A stretch of DNA of 64,000 nt from Corynebacterium casei LMG S-19264 (GCF_000550785.1 NZ_CP004350.1:1902009-1966008), one strand, 5' to 3'. Shown: positions 36,381 through 45,540, numbered from the stretch's first letter. Notes: generated by a model from the letters alone, not told the origin. Translations and numbers: made by a program.

Positions 36381-36917
36381 ATGCCCGAGGCTCCACACAC
36401 CCCGAACACCTCCGCTTTTCAGCCCGAAGACGAAGCCAAAGCTTCTCCTGTCAGGCGCTTCGCTCCCCTTGCTGGCGTCGTTGCGCTGATGGGCACCATC
36501 GTTGTTGCCGGCACCGCCCTGGCGAATACCCGCACGGCGCCGGAAATCGATCCTTCTGCCGTCACCGTTGAAGCATCCGTAAGCGCCGAGGAAACACCCG
36601 AGCGCCCAACCTCGACTTCCGCAACCACCACATCACGTGCGCACCACGATGATGATCGCTATGACGACGATTGGGATGACCGTGACGACCGCGATGATCT
36701 CGATGACCGGCCATCCGATATCAGCGACCAGCAGGCTCCTGCCTACATCACTCCACAGGTCCCACTGACTTACCAGGATTGGGACGATGACGATGATGAC
36801 TGGGATGATGACCACGATGACGATTGGGACGACGATGACTGGGATGATGACCACGATGACGATTGGGACGACGATGATTGGGATGATGACTGGGACGACG
36901 ATGATGATGACGACTAA
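36381..36917 (+). CDS. Asp/Trp/His-repeat single-pass membrane protein
   Basis: A 178-aa protein. The cytoplasmic N-terminus (1-25) is followed by one membrane helix (26-48, LAGVVALMGTIVVAGTALA), a Ser/Thr/Pro-rich spacer (50-86), a His/Asp/Arg stretch (88-112), and a tail (134-178) made almost only of Asp with regular Trp and some His (units such as DWDDDHDDDWDDD). The tail is coded by an in-phase 39-bp repeat. Dozens of carboxylates outside the membrane suggest binding of Ca2+, Mg2+ or other cations, or of basic polymers; this is inference. The ribosome site GAAAGAAGG is 8 nt before the ATG. The sensor kinase gene starts 45 bp downstream on the same strand, so a functional link is likely. 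No family name is known to me. Confidence 0.8.
   Translation: MPEAPHTPNTSAFQPEDEAKASPVRRFAPLAGVVALMGTIVVAGTALANTRTAPEIDPSAVTVEASVSAEETPERPTSTSATTTSRAHHDDDRYDDDWDDRDDRDDLDDRPSDISDQQAPAYITPQVPLTYQDWDDDDDDWDDDHDDDWDDDDWDDDHDDDWDDDDWDDDWDDDDDDD
36793..36905 (+). repeat. 39-bp coding tandem repeat (Asp/Trp/His codons)
   Basis: Two identical 39-bp units (13 codons, reading DWDDDHDDDWDDD) and a shortened third unit lie back to back in the 3' end of the gene. Units are exact multiples of three, so copy-number change would keep the frame. Confidence 0.75.
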
Positions 36918-36962
36918 GTCGGCATAAGTCGGCACAGAGTATCCAACATTCACTGACACCCT

Positions 36963-38384
36963 ATGAATAGTTTCTTTGTTTCCCTGCGCTTTTCCATCTT
37001 GGCGTGGATTATCGTCGTCGTCTTCGCGGCGCTGGCATCGATGATTTATTTCACCGATTCCTTGCGCCGCGCTGACGTGCACGATTTAGCTAATGAAGCC
37101 GTAGAGAAAACAGCGGTCGAAGTGGAGGCGCATTCGCGTCTACCGGGCGGGCATTCCTCAAGCGCAGAACTTATTGAGACCTATCTCAGCCACGAAGTCC
37201 CAGAGGCTAATGAGGTGTTGGTCGGGGTCATTGATGATCGCCTGGTGTTTCAGCAGCTAGATTCGCTAACGCGTCCCGATGTGGATGCCCGGGCGTTTAG
37301 CCCGATGGTTCGCTCGATCGTGATTAGTGAGCCGGCCTCGGGCATCACGGATGGAATTCACTGGGGCAAGATTACGGTGCCGTCCGCAGAGGGCTTGGAC
37401 TACGTTGTGGTCCTGGTATCCACTGAGCAAGTCTATGCCGACCTGAACCGGCAGACTCTTATCTTTGCTGGTCTGGGGCTTATTAGCTTAGCGATGGCGG
37501 CGGCGATTGCGTGGGTTATCTCTTCTCGCATTATTGCCCCGGTGCGTGAAGTCGCCCATGTGGCAGAGCGCATTTCCCAATCGAATCTGACCACACGTGT
37601 GCCAGTACATGGGGATGATGAAGTCGCGCAATTAGCGCGCACCTTTAATCACATGTTGGACCGCATTGATGAGGCATATCGTTCCCAGCGGCAGTTTATT
37701 GATGATGCCGGACATGAGCTGCGCACGCCGATTACGATTGTGCGCGGCAATCTGGAGCTGCTGGATACTGCGACACCGGCTGAGCGGGAGCGTTCCATCG
37801 AGCTGTGTATCTCTGAGCTTGACCGCATGACGCGCATGGTCAATGACTTGTTGACACTGGCTATCGCCGAGTCGGCGGATTCAGACTTCCTGAATATCGA
37901 GCAGGTGGATTTGTCGCAGCTGACCATTGATATTGATGACAAGGCGCACATGCTTACCGATGGCCGCTCCGAGGTCGTCGGCATCGGCGAGGGGCAGGTT
38001 TCTTGTGATTCAGCACGAATTACTGAAGCCGTACTGGAGTTTGTGCGCAATGCTGCCAAGTACAGCCCGGCGGGTTCCCCCATCCACATCGCGACCACTG
38101 TCGAAGAAGGAAGAGCGCGTTTTACTGTCACGGACTTCGGCGCGGGCGTCGACCCGGCGCAGCAAGAGGCACTTTTCCAGCGCTTCCACCGTGGTTCTTT
38201 AGATAATAAGGACGAGCAAGAACGCACGAGCAGTAAGGGCGCAGGCCTTGGATTGTCCATTGTGCAGGCCATCGCGCTGGCACATGGCGGGCACGCATTT
38301 GTAGCGTCACCTGAGAACAGCAAGCAGGCGCCGCAGGGCGCAACCTTTGGTATTGAAATCCCTATCGAAAGCACAATGACATGA
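36963..38384 (+). CDS. Two-component sensor histidine kinase
   Basis: A 473-aa membrane kinase. Helix 1 (about 8-30) and helix 2 (about 165-187) enclose an extracytoplasmic sensor domain of about 130 residues. HAMP follows at about 188-240, then the HisKA box DDAGHELRTPI with phospho-accepting His at 251. The catalytic domain has the N box EFVRNAAKYSP, G1 DFGAGVD, the F box FQRFHRG and G2 KGAGLGLSI. It phosphorylates the response regulator encoded 10 bp downstream. The preceding gene codes for an Asp/Trp-rich membrane protein that may be its target or accessory sensor. The signal is unknown. Confidence 0.92.
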   Translation: MNSFFVSLRFSILAWIIVVVFAALASMIYFTDSLRRADVHDLANEAVEKTAVEVEAHSRLPGGHSSSAELIETYLSHEVPEANEVLVGVIDDRLVFQQLDSLTRPDVDARAFSPMVRSIVISEPASGITDGIHWGKITVPSAEGLDYVVVLVSTEQVYADLNRQTLIFAGLGLISLAMAAAIAWVISSRIIAPVREVAHVAERISQSNLTTRVPVHGDDEVAQLARTFNHMLDRIDEAYRSQRQFIDDAGHELRTPITIVRGNLELLDTATPAERERSIELCISELDRMTRMVNDLLTLAIAESADSDFLNIEQVDLSQLTIDIDDKAHMLTDGRSEVVGIGEGQVSCDSARITEAVLEFVRNAAKYSPAGSPIHIATTVEEGRARFTVTDFGAGVDPAQQEALFQRFHRGSLDNKDEQERTSSKGAGLGLSIVQAIALAHGGHAFVASPENSKQAPQGATFGIEIPIESTMT

Positions 38385-38394
38385 CGAGGACACG

Positions 38395-39081
38395 ATGAGC
38401 CGCATTTTAATTGTTGAAGATGACCAAGATATCGCAAGCTTTATCAAGCGCGGACTCGAAGCAGAAGGTTATGTCTGCGATATCGCTGATAATGGCGCGC
38501 TCGCTTTGGGTTTGGCGCAGTCAAATACGTATCAGCTCGTGGTGCTGGACTTGTCGCTTCCGCTTCTTGATGGCACTGATGTACTCACCAAATTACGCGG
38601 CGCCGGCGTGGATGTCCCGGTCATCGTGCTCACGGCCCGCACCGCTTTGAAAGACCGCGTCCGCGCGCTAGAAGGCGGCGCGAATGACTACATGCCAAAG
38701 CCTTTCCAGTTCGCGGAACTATTGGCGCGCGTGCGGCTGCGCCTGCATGATTCCACGCCGGCAGCCGATGCGGAAACTACCGCCTCAGCACGGGAGTACG
38801 GCACTTTAAATCACGGTGAGCTCACCTTGGACATGCGCCAGCACCGGGTAAAAGTCGACGGCAAGTGGAAAGATCTCTCCCGGCGCGAGCTGGGACTTTT
38901 GGAAACTTTCATGCGACACCCTCGGATGGTTTTATCCCGCGCGCAGTTGCTGAGCCACGTGTGGGGTCTGGACTTTGATCCCGGATCGAATGTGGTGGAT
39001 GTGTATATTGCGACGCTGCGCAAAAAGATTGGTGCGCAGCGCCTCGAAACCGTCCGCGGCGCAGGCTATCGCCTGCTTTAG
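38395..39081 (+). CDS. OmpR/PhoB-family response regulator
   Basis: A 228-aa regulator. The receiver domain (1-118) has acidic residues E8, D9, D10, the phospho-acceptor D52 in VVLDLSLP and the conserved Lys in PKPF. The C-terminal winged helix (about 135-228) has RRELGLLETFMRHP, SHVWGLDFDPGSNVVDVYI and LRKKIG. It is the partner of the kinase encoded upstream, with GAGGA before its ATG. Its 3' end overlaps the convergent hutI gene by 4 bp. Confidence 0.93.
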   Translation: MSRILIVEDDQDIASFIKRGLEAEGYVCDIADNGALALGLAQSNTYQLVVLDLSLPLLDGTDVLTKLRGAGVDVPVIVLTARTALKDRVRALEGGANDYMPKPFQFAELLARVRLRLHDSTPAADAETTASAREYGTLNHGELTLDMRQHRVKVDGKWKDLSRRELGLLETFMRHPRMVLSRAQLLSHVWGLDFDPGSNVVDVYIATLRKKIGAQRLETVRGAGYRLL

Positions 39082-40280
39082 CCGAAGACCTTCTCCCCTG
39101 CTTTCCAGGTTTGATAGGTTACGGGCATGCCCGGGCGGTAAGCCAGGTTGATGGCGTTTACTGCATCCAAAATGTGCAGGTCACACGCCGCGCCAACAAT
39201 TAACTGACCTTTCGCCGGGCGACCCTGCGCATCAAGGCCACGCGCATCACCATCGTGAGCAACCGCTTGGCGGCGCAGCGCCTTCGCACCGCCCAAGGTC
39301 GCTGCCTCAATGGCCTCGTCCAAGCTCATGTACTGCTGCAGCACCGCGGTGGTCACGCAGTAGTTCATCGATGAAGTGTAGCTGGTGCCCGGGTTGAGGT
39401 TGGAGGCGATGGCGACGGTGACCCCGGCATCGATAAGCCGGCGGGCTTCTACCAGCGGCTGCCGAGTAGATAGGTCACATGCAGGAAGCATGGTTGCCAC
39501 GGTCTCCGATCCCGCGAGCGCCGAAACATCCGCGTCGGTCAGGTAGTTGACGTGGTCAACGGAGGCGGCGCCGAGCTCTACGGCAAGCTGGACCCCGGGG
39601 CCATCGCCAAGCTGATTGCCATGCACGCGCAACCTCAGCCCCGCCGCACGGCCTGCCTCCAGCACCCGGCGCGACTGGGTTTCATTAAACGCGCCGCGCT
39701 CACAAAAGACGTCAATCCAGCCCACGTGTGGGGCAACCTGCTCAAGCATGGGGCCGACTACTTCGGTGACATATTCTTCGGCATCTGCTCCTGGCGGGAC
39801 CAGATGGGCGCCCAAGAAGGTCACGTCTTCAACGTGAGCGGCGGCAACTTGCGCGGCTTCGAGCTCGGACTCGGTGTTTAGCCCGTAGCCGGTCTTGGTT
39901 TCAAAGGTGGTGGTGCCCCCGGCGTGGCCTGCCTGGATGCGCTCAACCAGAAGTCGCTCTAGGCGCTGCGCGCCGGCGGAACGCGTGGCTTCCATCGTGA
40001 CGGCAATGCCACCGGCGGCGTAGTCGGAGCCGGCCATTCGTGCTTCGAATTCTTCAGCACGGTTGCCGTCAAAAATCATGTGGGTGTGCGAATCCACCCA
40101 GCCGGGCAGCACGGCGCGGTTGCCGCAGTCGATGTGCTCAGCCGCAGCGTAGTCGGCGGGAACCTCGCTGGCAGGGCCGACCCACACGATAACCCCGCCG
40201 TCTTCCACGAGTGCTGCGTCCTTGATGGTTCCGGCATCGGACACGGTACGAAGTTCAGAGATGTTTGTAAACAGCTTCAT
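39078..40280 (-). CDS. hutI: Imidazolonepropionase
   Basis: A 400-aa amidohydrolase for step 3 of histidine breakdown, opening the imidazolone ring to N-formimino-glutamate. The metal site is in PGWVDSHTHMIFDGNR (about residue 60), with later metal and substrate motifs TKTGYGLNTESEL, LRVHGNQLGDGPG and ASNLNPGTSYTSSM. The ATG at 40280 has AAGGA 7 nt upstream. It follows hutU in the same direction, but a hairpin lies between them. The 3' end overlaps the response regulator gene by 4 bp. Confidence 0.95.
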   Translation of the reverse strand: MKLFTNISELRTVSDAGTIKDAALVEDGGVIVWVGPASEVPADYAAAEHIDCGNRAVLPGWVDSHTHMIFDGNRAEEFEARMAGSDYAAGGIAVTMEATRSAGAQRLERLLVERIQAGHAGGTTTFETKTGYGLNTESELEAAQVAAAHVEDVTFLGAHLVPPGADAEEYVTEVVGPMLEQVAPHVGWIDVFCERGAFNETQSRRVLEAGRAAGLRLRVHGNQLGDGPGVQLAVELGAASVDHVNYLTDADVSALAGSETVATMLPACDLSTRQPLVEARRLIDAGVTVAIASNLNPGTSYTSSMNYCVTTAVLQQYMSLDEAIEAATLGGAKALRRQAVAHDGDARGLDAQGRPAKGQLIVGAACDLHILDAVNAINLAYRPGMPVTYQTWKAGEKVFG

Positions 40281-40300
40281 GTCATTGTCCTTGTTTCTTA

Positions 40301-40330
40301 TTTCAAAGTCTCATTTTTCAAAGTCTCATT
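40301..40330. repeat. 15-bp exact tandem duplication in the hutI leader
   Basis: TTTCAAAGTCTCATT occurs twice without a gap (40301-40315 and 40316-40330), directly upstream of the hutI ribosome site. A recent slip duplication or a paired binding site. Confidence 0.85.
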
Positions 40331-40334
40331 GCCA

Positions 40335-40375
40335 AAGCAGCCTTAGTAGATAAGGGTATCTATCTAAGGCTGCTT
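40335..40375 (-). terminator. Hairpin after hutU
   Basis: AAGCAGCCTTAG pairs with CTAAGGCTGCTT, with an inner TAGATA/TATCTA extension. It lies 12 bp beyond the hutU stop; the minus-strand tail is only TTTGG, so read-through into hutI is likely. Confidence 0.65.
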
Positions 40376-40386
40376 AAAGTGTGTGT

Positions 40387-42066
40387 TTAGTCTTCGCGGG
40401 AATGGAACTGCATCGGGATGCGTACGCCGCGCTCATCAGCAACTTCCTTGGCACGGTTGTAACCGGCGTCAACGTGGCGGATAACGCCCATGCCTGGGTC
40501 ATTGGTTAGAACGGCGCGCAGCTTCGCTGCGGCCAATTCGGTGCCGTCGGCCACAGATACCTGGCCGGCGTGGATGGAGCGACCCATGCCCACGCCACCA
40601 CCGTGGTGGATGGACACCCAGGTCGCGCCGGAAGACACGGCGGTCATGGCGTTGAGCAGTGGCCAGTCAGCCACGGCATCGGTGCCATCGAGCATGGCTT
40701 CGGTCTCACGGTATGGGGATGCCACGGAGCCGGAGTCAAGGTGGTCGCGGCCGATGGCGATTGGTGCAGAAACCTTGCCGTCACGCACGAGCTCGTTGAA
40801 CAACAGGCCGGCCTTGTGACGCTCGTCGTAGCCGAGCCAGCAGATACGTGCTGGCAGGCCTTCGAATTCGACGTATTCTGCGGCGGCGTCGAGCCAGTTG
40901 TGCAGGTGCTCGTTTTCTGGGAAGAGCTCCTTGAGCGCGGCGTCGGTGACTTTGATGTCTTCTGGGTCGCCTGACAGTGCTGCCCAGCGGAATGGGCCAA
41001 GGCCCTCGCAGAACAGCGGGCGGATGTAGGCAGGAACGAATCCTGGGAATTCGAAGGCACGGGTGTAGCCAGCGTGGCGAGCCTCATCACGGATGGAGTT
41101 GCCGTAGTCAAAGACTTCCGCGCCGGCGTCCTGGAATTCCACCATTGCTTGGACCTGCGCGGCCATGGATTCGCGGGCCTTCTTGGTGAAGGTTTCAGGA
41201 TCAGCCTCGGCTTCTGTGTGCCAGTTCTCCATGCTGATTTCCGTTGGCAGGTAGCTGAGCGGATCGTGCGCGGAGGTTTGGTCCGTAACAATGTCCACAG
41301 TGAATTCGCCGGCCTTGTGGCGGCGCAGGATTTCTGGGAAGACCTCGGCAGCATTGCCAACTAGGCCGACGGACAGGGCGCGCTTTTCTTCCTTCGCGTC
41401 GAGCACCAGCTTGAGGGCTTCATCGATATTGGAAGTGACTTCATCCAGGTAGCGCTTGGACTGGCGGCGCTTGAGGCGGGTTTCATCCACATCCACAATC
41501 AGCACGGCGCCACCGTTGAGGGTGACGGCCAGTGGCTGTGCACCACCCATGCCGCCGCAGCCACCGGTAAGGGTGAAGGTGCCGGCCAAGGTGTCGTTGA
41601 AACGCTTGCGGGCGATAGCACCGAAGGTTTCATAGGTTCCCTGCAGGATGCCCTGGGTTGCGATGTAAATCCAGGAACCAGCGGTCATCTGGCCGTACAT
41701 CATCAGGCCTTCATCTTCGAGCTTGCGGAAGTGCTCCCAGTTCGCCCAGTCGCCGACCAGGTTGGAGTTAGCCAGCAGCACGCGCGGTGCCCATTCGTTG
41801 GTCTTCCACACGCCGACTGGTTTGCCGGACTGCACCAGCAAGGTCTCATCGGATTCGAGGTCCTTGAGGGTTTCCACGATTGCATCGAAAGCTTCCCAGT
41901 TTCGGGCTGCTTTGCCGGTGCCGCCATAAACCACTAGGTCTTCAGGGCGTTCAGCAACCTCAGGGTCTAGGTTGTTCATCAGCATGCGCAAAGGCGCTTC
42001 GGTCTGCCAGCTCTTGGCGTTGAGTTCGGTGCCGCGCGGGGCGCGGACTTCGCGAGGTTGAGACAC
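40387..42066 (-). CDS. hutU: Urocanate hydratase
   Basis: A 559-aa enzyme that hydrates urocanate to imidazolone propionate (step 2 of the hut pathway), using tightly bound NAD+. The NAD-binding glycine-rich stretch [17 protein letters not shown] is near 175, and the conserved active site [20 protein letters not shown] and [19 protein letters not shown] are present. The start is GTG at 42066 with AAAGGA 6 nt upstream. An operator-like sequence at 42211-42238 lies upstream and is shared with hutH. Confidence 0.97.
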   Translation of the reverse strand: MSQPREVRAPRGTELNAKSWQTEAPLRMLMNNLDPEVAERPEDLVVYGGTGKAARNWEAFDAIVETLKDLESDETLLVQSGKPVGVWKTNEWAPRVLLANSNLVGDWANWEHFRKLEDEGLMMYGQMTAGSWIYIATQGILQGTYETFGAIARKRFNDTLAGTFTLTGGCGGMGGAQPLAVTLNGGAVLIVDVDETRLKRRQSKRYLDEVTSNIDEALKLVLDAKEEKRALSVGLVGNAAEVFPEILRRHKAGEFTVDIVTDQTSAHDPLSYLPTEISMENWHTEAEADPETFTKKARESMAAQVQAMVEFQDAGAEVFDYGNSIRDEARHAGYTRAFEFPGFVPAYIRPLFCEGLGPFRWAALSGDPEDIKVTDAALKELFPENEHLHNWLDAAAEYVEFEGLPARICWLGYDERHKAGLLFNELVRDGKVSAPIAIGRDHLDSGSVASPYRETEAMLDGTDAVADWPLLNAMTAVSSGATWVSIHHGGGVGMGRSIHAGQVSVADGTELAAAKLRAVLTNDPGMGVIRHVDAGYNRAKEVADERGVRIPMQFHSRED

Positions 42067-42210
42067 TGTTTTTCCTTTCGGAGCAAGGGTGTGAAGCGTT
42101 GACTGGTTTACGCGGTGTGGGGCCGGTTTCCCGGGGCTGTCCCCCTCCTTGTGCGTTCACTTACTTAACTTAAAGTGAAATAGTCGTGTGCAACAGGCCA
42201 CAAGAGGGCT

Positions 42211-42238
42211 AGGTGTCCGAAATACCAGACTTTGCACT
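42211..42238. promoter_or_regulatory. Putative HutR operator upstream of hutU
   Basis: Core TCCGAAATACCAGA (42216-42229) within a 28-nt stretch that matches the one upstream of hutH at 22 positions. From memory, C. resistens HutR (IclR type) binds a motif of form TCTGwwATwCCAGA; this core differs from it at one base. It lies about 150 bp upstream of hutU. Confidence 0.6.
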
Positions 42239-42269
42239 ACGTTTGCTATTTTTGCGGTCTTCAAGCATG

Positions 42270-42318
42270 CAAAAAGCCGCTCTACTCACCCAGGCAGATA
42301 GGGGCGTAGAGCGGCTTA
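42270..42318 (-). terminator. Intrinsic terminator after hutH
   Basis: AAGCCGCTCTAC (42274-42285) pairs with GTAGAGCGGCTT (42306-42317). On the minus strand it is followed by TTTGC after a T run. It separates hutH from the hutU transcript. Confidence 0.85.
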
Positions 42319-42340
42319 CGGTGATTCAGGTCTTAGGGTT

Positions 42341-43894
42341 TTACGCCAGCTTGCCGATGCTTTCCTCGACAGCCTCAACCAGCTTTCCAGATTGGACGAG
42401 TTGGACGGCTTCCTCGATTTCTGGCGCGAGGAATCGGTCAGGTCCTGGCCCTGGGGTCACCGCACGCAGTGCTGCGATGGCAGAGGCGGTGCCTGGGGCA
42501 GGCTTCGCGTTGCGCTGGTCGATGGCACGCGCAGCCGTGAGCACCTCGATAGCGAGGACGCGCTGAAGACCATCGACAGACTTGCGCAGCTTGCGCCCTG
42601 CCGCCCAGCCCATGGAAACGTGATCTTCTTGCATCGCCGATGATGGAATGGAGTCGGCGGACGCTGGCGTTGCTAGACGCTTGAGCTCAGATACGATGCC
42701 AGCCTGGGTGTACTGGGCAATCATGTGGCCTGAGTCCACTCCTGGATCATCAGCGAGGAAGGCGTTGAGGCCACGGCTGCGCGCAACATCGAGGAAGCGA
42801 TCGGAGCGACGCTCAGAAATAGATGCCAAATCAGCGGTGACCACGGCGAGAAAGTCCAGCGCATACGCGACCGGCGCGCCATGGAAGTTGCCGTTGGAGG
42901 TCACGCGCCCATCAAGGGCCACCACCGGATTATCCACTGCCGCTGCTAGCTCACGGCCAGCGACCAGTGCGGTGTGGTCCAGCGTGTCACGGAATCCGCC
43001 GGCGACCTGCGGCGCGCAGCGCACCGAGTATGCATCCTGGACCTGGGTCTTTTTGAAGTCCTCGAAGGCCTGCTCCAAAATCGGGGAATCGGCAGCGACG
43101 GTGCGGATATTGCGCGCCGACGCAGCTTGACCTGGGTGCGGGCGCAGTTGCTGCAAGTCATCGGCAAACACGGCCAGGGTGCCAAGCAAACCTTCCACTG
43201 TCATGGCGGTGGCAATATCAGCGACCTTGGCGGCATCGCGCAAGTCAGTAATGGCCAAACACAGCATGCCCAACATGCCGTCAGTGCCGTTGATCAGCGC
43301 CAGGCCTTCCTTTTCCCGCAGCACGAGCGGTTCAATACCCGCTGCCGCGAGCGCATCACCGGCGTCTTGCACATCGCCATCGTCTACCCGAACTGGGCCT
43401 TCACCCAATAGCGCCAGCGCGCAGTGCGCCAGCGGAGCCAAGTCACCGGAGCAACCCAAAGAGCCATACTCATGCACAACTGGGTGAATCTTTGCGTTCA
43501 ATGCTGCCGCATAGGTCTGCGCCACAACGGGGCGAACACCGGTACGTCCCGTGCACAAAGTGGACAGGCGCAGCAGCATCAACGCGCGGATGACTTCGGT
43601 CTCTACCTCAGGGCCAGACCCGGCAGCGTGTGAACGCACCAAAGACAGCTGCAGTTGGGCACGCATTTCCTCCGGGATATGCCGACGCGCCAACGCGCCG
43701 AAACCCGTGGAGATGCCGTATACAGGTGTTGGATCCTTAGCTAGCTCTTCAATGCGATCGCGGGTTGCACCAATTTCTGCAAGCGATTCCTCAGAAATCT
43801 CAACCTGTGCGCCAAGCCTAGCTACTGCAACAACTTGTTCAATAGACAGCGCACCGATTCCAACGGTGACAGTCTCTGGGTAGTGACGCGACAT
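42341..43894 (-). CDS. hutH: Histidine ammonia-lyase
   Basis: A 517-aa lyase that deaminates histidine to urocanate, first step of histidine use. The MIO cofactor-forming Ala-Ser-Gly equivalent is in GSLGCSGDLAPLAH, where the usual ASG triad reads CSG near residue 143-145. Other marks are YGISTGFGALA, INGTDGMLG and QEDHVSMGW. AAGGAG is 5 nt before the ATG. It has its own terminator and its own operator-like site, so it is transcribed separately from hutU. Cys instead of Ala in the MIO triad is seen in some bacterial HALs. Confidence 0.96.
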   Translation of the reverse strand: MSRHYPETVTVGIGALSIEQVVAVARLGAQVEISEESLAEIGATRDRIEELAKDPTPVYGISTGFGALARRHIPEEMRAQLQLSLVRSHAAGSGPEVETEVIRALMLLRLSTLCTGRTGVRPVVAQTYAAALNAKIHPVVHEYGSLGCSGDLAPLAHCALALLGEGPVRVDDGDVQDAGDALAAAGIEPLVLREKEGLALINGTDGMLGMLCLAITDLRDAAKVADIATAMTVEGLLGTLAVFADDLQQLRPHPGQAASARNIRTVAADSPILEQAFEDFKKTQVQDAYSVRCAPQVAGGFRDTLDHTALVAGRELAAAVDNPVVALDGRVTSNGNFHGAPVAYALDFLAVVTADLASISERRSDRFLDVARSRGLNAFLADDPGVDSGHMIAQYTQAGIVSELKRLATPASADSIPSSAMQEDHVSMGWAAGRKLRKSVDGLQRVLAIEVLTAARAIDQRNAKPAPGTASAIAALRAVTPGPGPDRFLAPEIEEAVQLVQSGKLVEAVEESIGKLA

Positions 43895-44019
43895 GCAAAC
43901 TCCTTAAAGTTAATCTCAGGCATTTTGTGGGCGGCGGGAGTCGAGTTTTTCAATGCTCGCGCTCGATTGAGATTAAACCTACAGAGTCAATGTGGTGTGG
44001 TACACACAATCACACACCG

Positions 44020-44047
44020 GGGTGTCTCAGATACCAGCCCTTGCAGT
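44020..44047. promoter_or_regulatory. Putative HutR operator upstream of hutH
   Basis: Core TCTCAGATACCAGC (44025-44038) in a 28-nt stretch sharing 22 positions with the site before hutU, including GGTGTC, ATACCAG and TTGCA. It lies about 130 bp upstream of the hutH start. Confidence 0.55.
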
Positions 44048-44080
44048 TCAAAAGTAGTATCTGCCCCCGGCGCACTTAGC

Positions 44081-44752
44081 TTAGTTCCGCCTGAATTCCG
44101 CCTGGATTCCATCCTCAGCACGCTGAAGTGAGACCAACAGAGCATCCAGAGTCATCTGCTCATCCTTCGCGGTGGCGCCGGCAACGAACTGCGTGGCTTC
44201 ATCGACAAGCAATGCAACATTGTCTTTTTCAAAAATATCCTTGACGCCTACCATCTTGTAATAGCGCGAACGCGCCCACAAAGTGCGAATAAACCCCATC
44301 AAAGTACTGTTACCCGAAAGCTCAAACACGCAGCTCAGCAGCGCTTCTTCCGCATCCAAAAACCCTGCGGAGTCCTTGGCCTCCAGCGCGGTGCGAATGT
44401 GCTGCAGCTGCACATTTAGCGCCTCAACGCACTGTTCATCAACATGCGCGATACCCGCTTTGACGGCCTCAGATTCCAAAACGGTGCGCACCGAGTAAAT
44501 CTCCAACAGCTCATCCTGGGTAAAAGTCTTGACTACCGCACCCCGATACGGCGAGGTCTCCACCAGGCCGAATTCTTCCAAACGGTTCAAAGCTTCACGC
44601 ACCGGCATCATCGACGTACCCAAAGATTCCGCAAGTTCACGGACTTGCAGGCGCCGTCCAGCTTCTAAATCCCCCTGCATAATCGCCATGTACAGCGCTT
44701 CGAATGCGCGATCACTCACGCGCGTTTGCCCACCGAGTTTTCCTAAAGCCAT
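44081..44752 (-). CDS. GntR-family regulator (FCD type)
   Basis: A 223-aa protein. The N-terminal winged helix (about 10-78) shows LYMAIMQGDLEAGRRLQVRELAESLGTSMMPVREALNRLEEFG with the typical GntR pattern, and the all-helical FCD ligand domain covers about 85-215. FCD regulators sense organic or amino acids. It starts 5 bp after the IclR regulator stop, so the two regulators are cotranscribed. A role in histidine or glutamate catabolism is inferred from position only. Confidence 0.9.
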   Translation of the reverse strand: MALGKLGGQTRVSDRAFEALYMAIMQGDLEAGRRLQVRELAESLGTSMMPVREALNRLEEFGLVETSPYRGAVVKTFTQDELLEIYSVRTVLESEAVKAGIAHVDEQCVEALNVQLQHIRTALEAKDSAGFLDAEEALLSCVFELSGNSTLMGFIRTLWARSRYYKMVGVKDIFEKDNVALLVDEATQFVAGATAKDEQMTLDALLVSLQRAEDGIQAEFRRN

Positions 44753-44757
44753 ACCCG

Positions 44758-45540
44758 CTATCCTAGTCGCTCCGACTCATACTGAGCATCGACCTTCGTG
44801 CCGTACATGCGCTTAGAGATGGACTTGGCGGACTTCATCAACACCGCGATTGCTACATCCACCGCCTCATCACTATCAGCCAAATCCGCACGGTAGGTCA
44901 CCGCCAGCGACGCCGCCGGGCGCTGCAAGTGATCCACAATCGCCACAGCAACCGAGCGTTGCCCGCGCGAGACCTCTTCGATTTCCTCGGCCCAACCGCG
45001 GCGCCGAAACAGCTCCAACCGTTCCTTGATCTCACGCCAGGACTTCTCCAGACCGCTAGAACTTAGCGCCGCCTTGGCCTCCGCCTGCGGCAGATGCGCC
45101 AACATGATCCGGCCTGAGGCGGTGCGCGCCGCGGACAAACGCACGCCCACCTCGGTGATCAAACTAACGGCCTGTTCCGAGCGCACCTCGCTCAGGTACA
45201 AAGTCTCCGAGCCGGACAAACGCGCGAGGTGCCCCGATCCATCGACAAGCGAAGCTGCCTCCACCAATGGCTTTTGGGCCATGCGCACCAAAGGCTGCTG
45301 GGTGGTATACGCCGAAGCCATCGAATACGCAGCCAACCCCAAACCATAGGTTTGATTCTCTGGAAGGTGCACCACAAACCCGGAAGTCTCCAGCTCAGCG
45401 AGCAAATGGTAGGTGGTGGAGCGCGGCAAATCTAACTCCGTACGAATGCGCGCAGCAGATATCGGCACATCAATACTCGATAGCAATGCCAAAATGCGCA
45501 ATGTGTTGCGCGCCGCAGGAACCTGAATTTTGCTCACCAT
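44758..45540 (-). CDS. IclR-family regulator, probable HutR
   Basis: A 260-aa protein with an N-terminal winged helix (about 8-70, NTLRILALLSSIDVPISAARIRTELDLPRSTTYHLLAELETSGFV) and a C-terminal IclR effector domain. In C. resistens the hut genes are controlled by an IclR-type activator named HutR (recalled, not checked), and the position here, divergent from hutG and beside hutH and hutU, fits. The frame opens at 45687, but ATG 45540 gives the usual IclR N-terminus. The hutG start is only 49 bp away, so the promoters overlap strongly. Confidence 0.85.
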   Translation of the reverse strand: MVSKIQVPAARNTLRILALLSSIDVPISAARIRTELDLPRSTTYHLLAELETSGFVVHLPENQTYGLGLAAYSMASAYTTQQPLVRMAQKPLVEAASLVDGSGHLARLSGSETLYLSEVRSEQAVSLITEVGVRLSAARTASGRIMLAHLPQAEAKAALSSSGLEKSWREIKERLELFRRRGWAEEIEEVSRGQRSVAVAIVDHLQRPAASLAVTYRADLADSDEAVDVAIAVLMKSAKSISKRMYGTKVDAQYESERLG

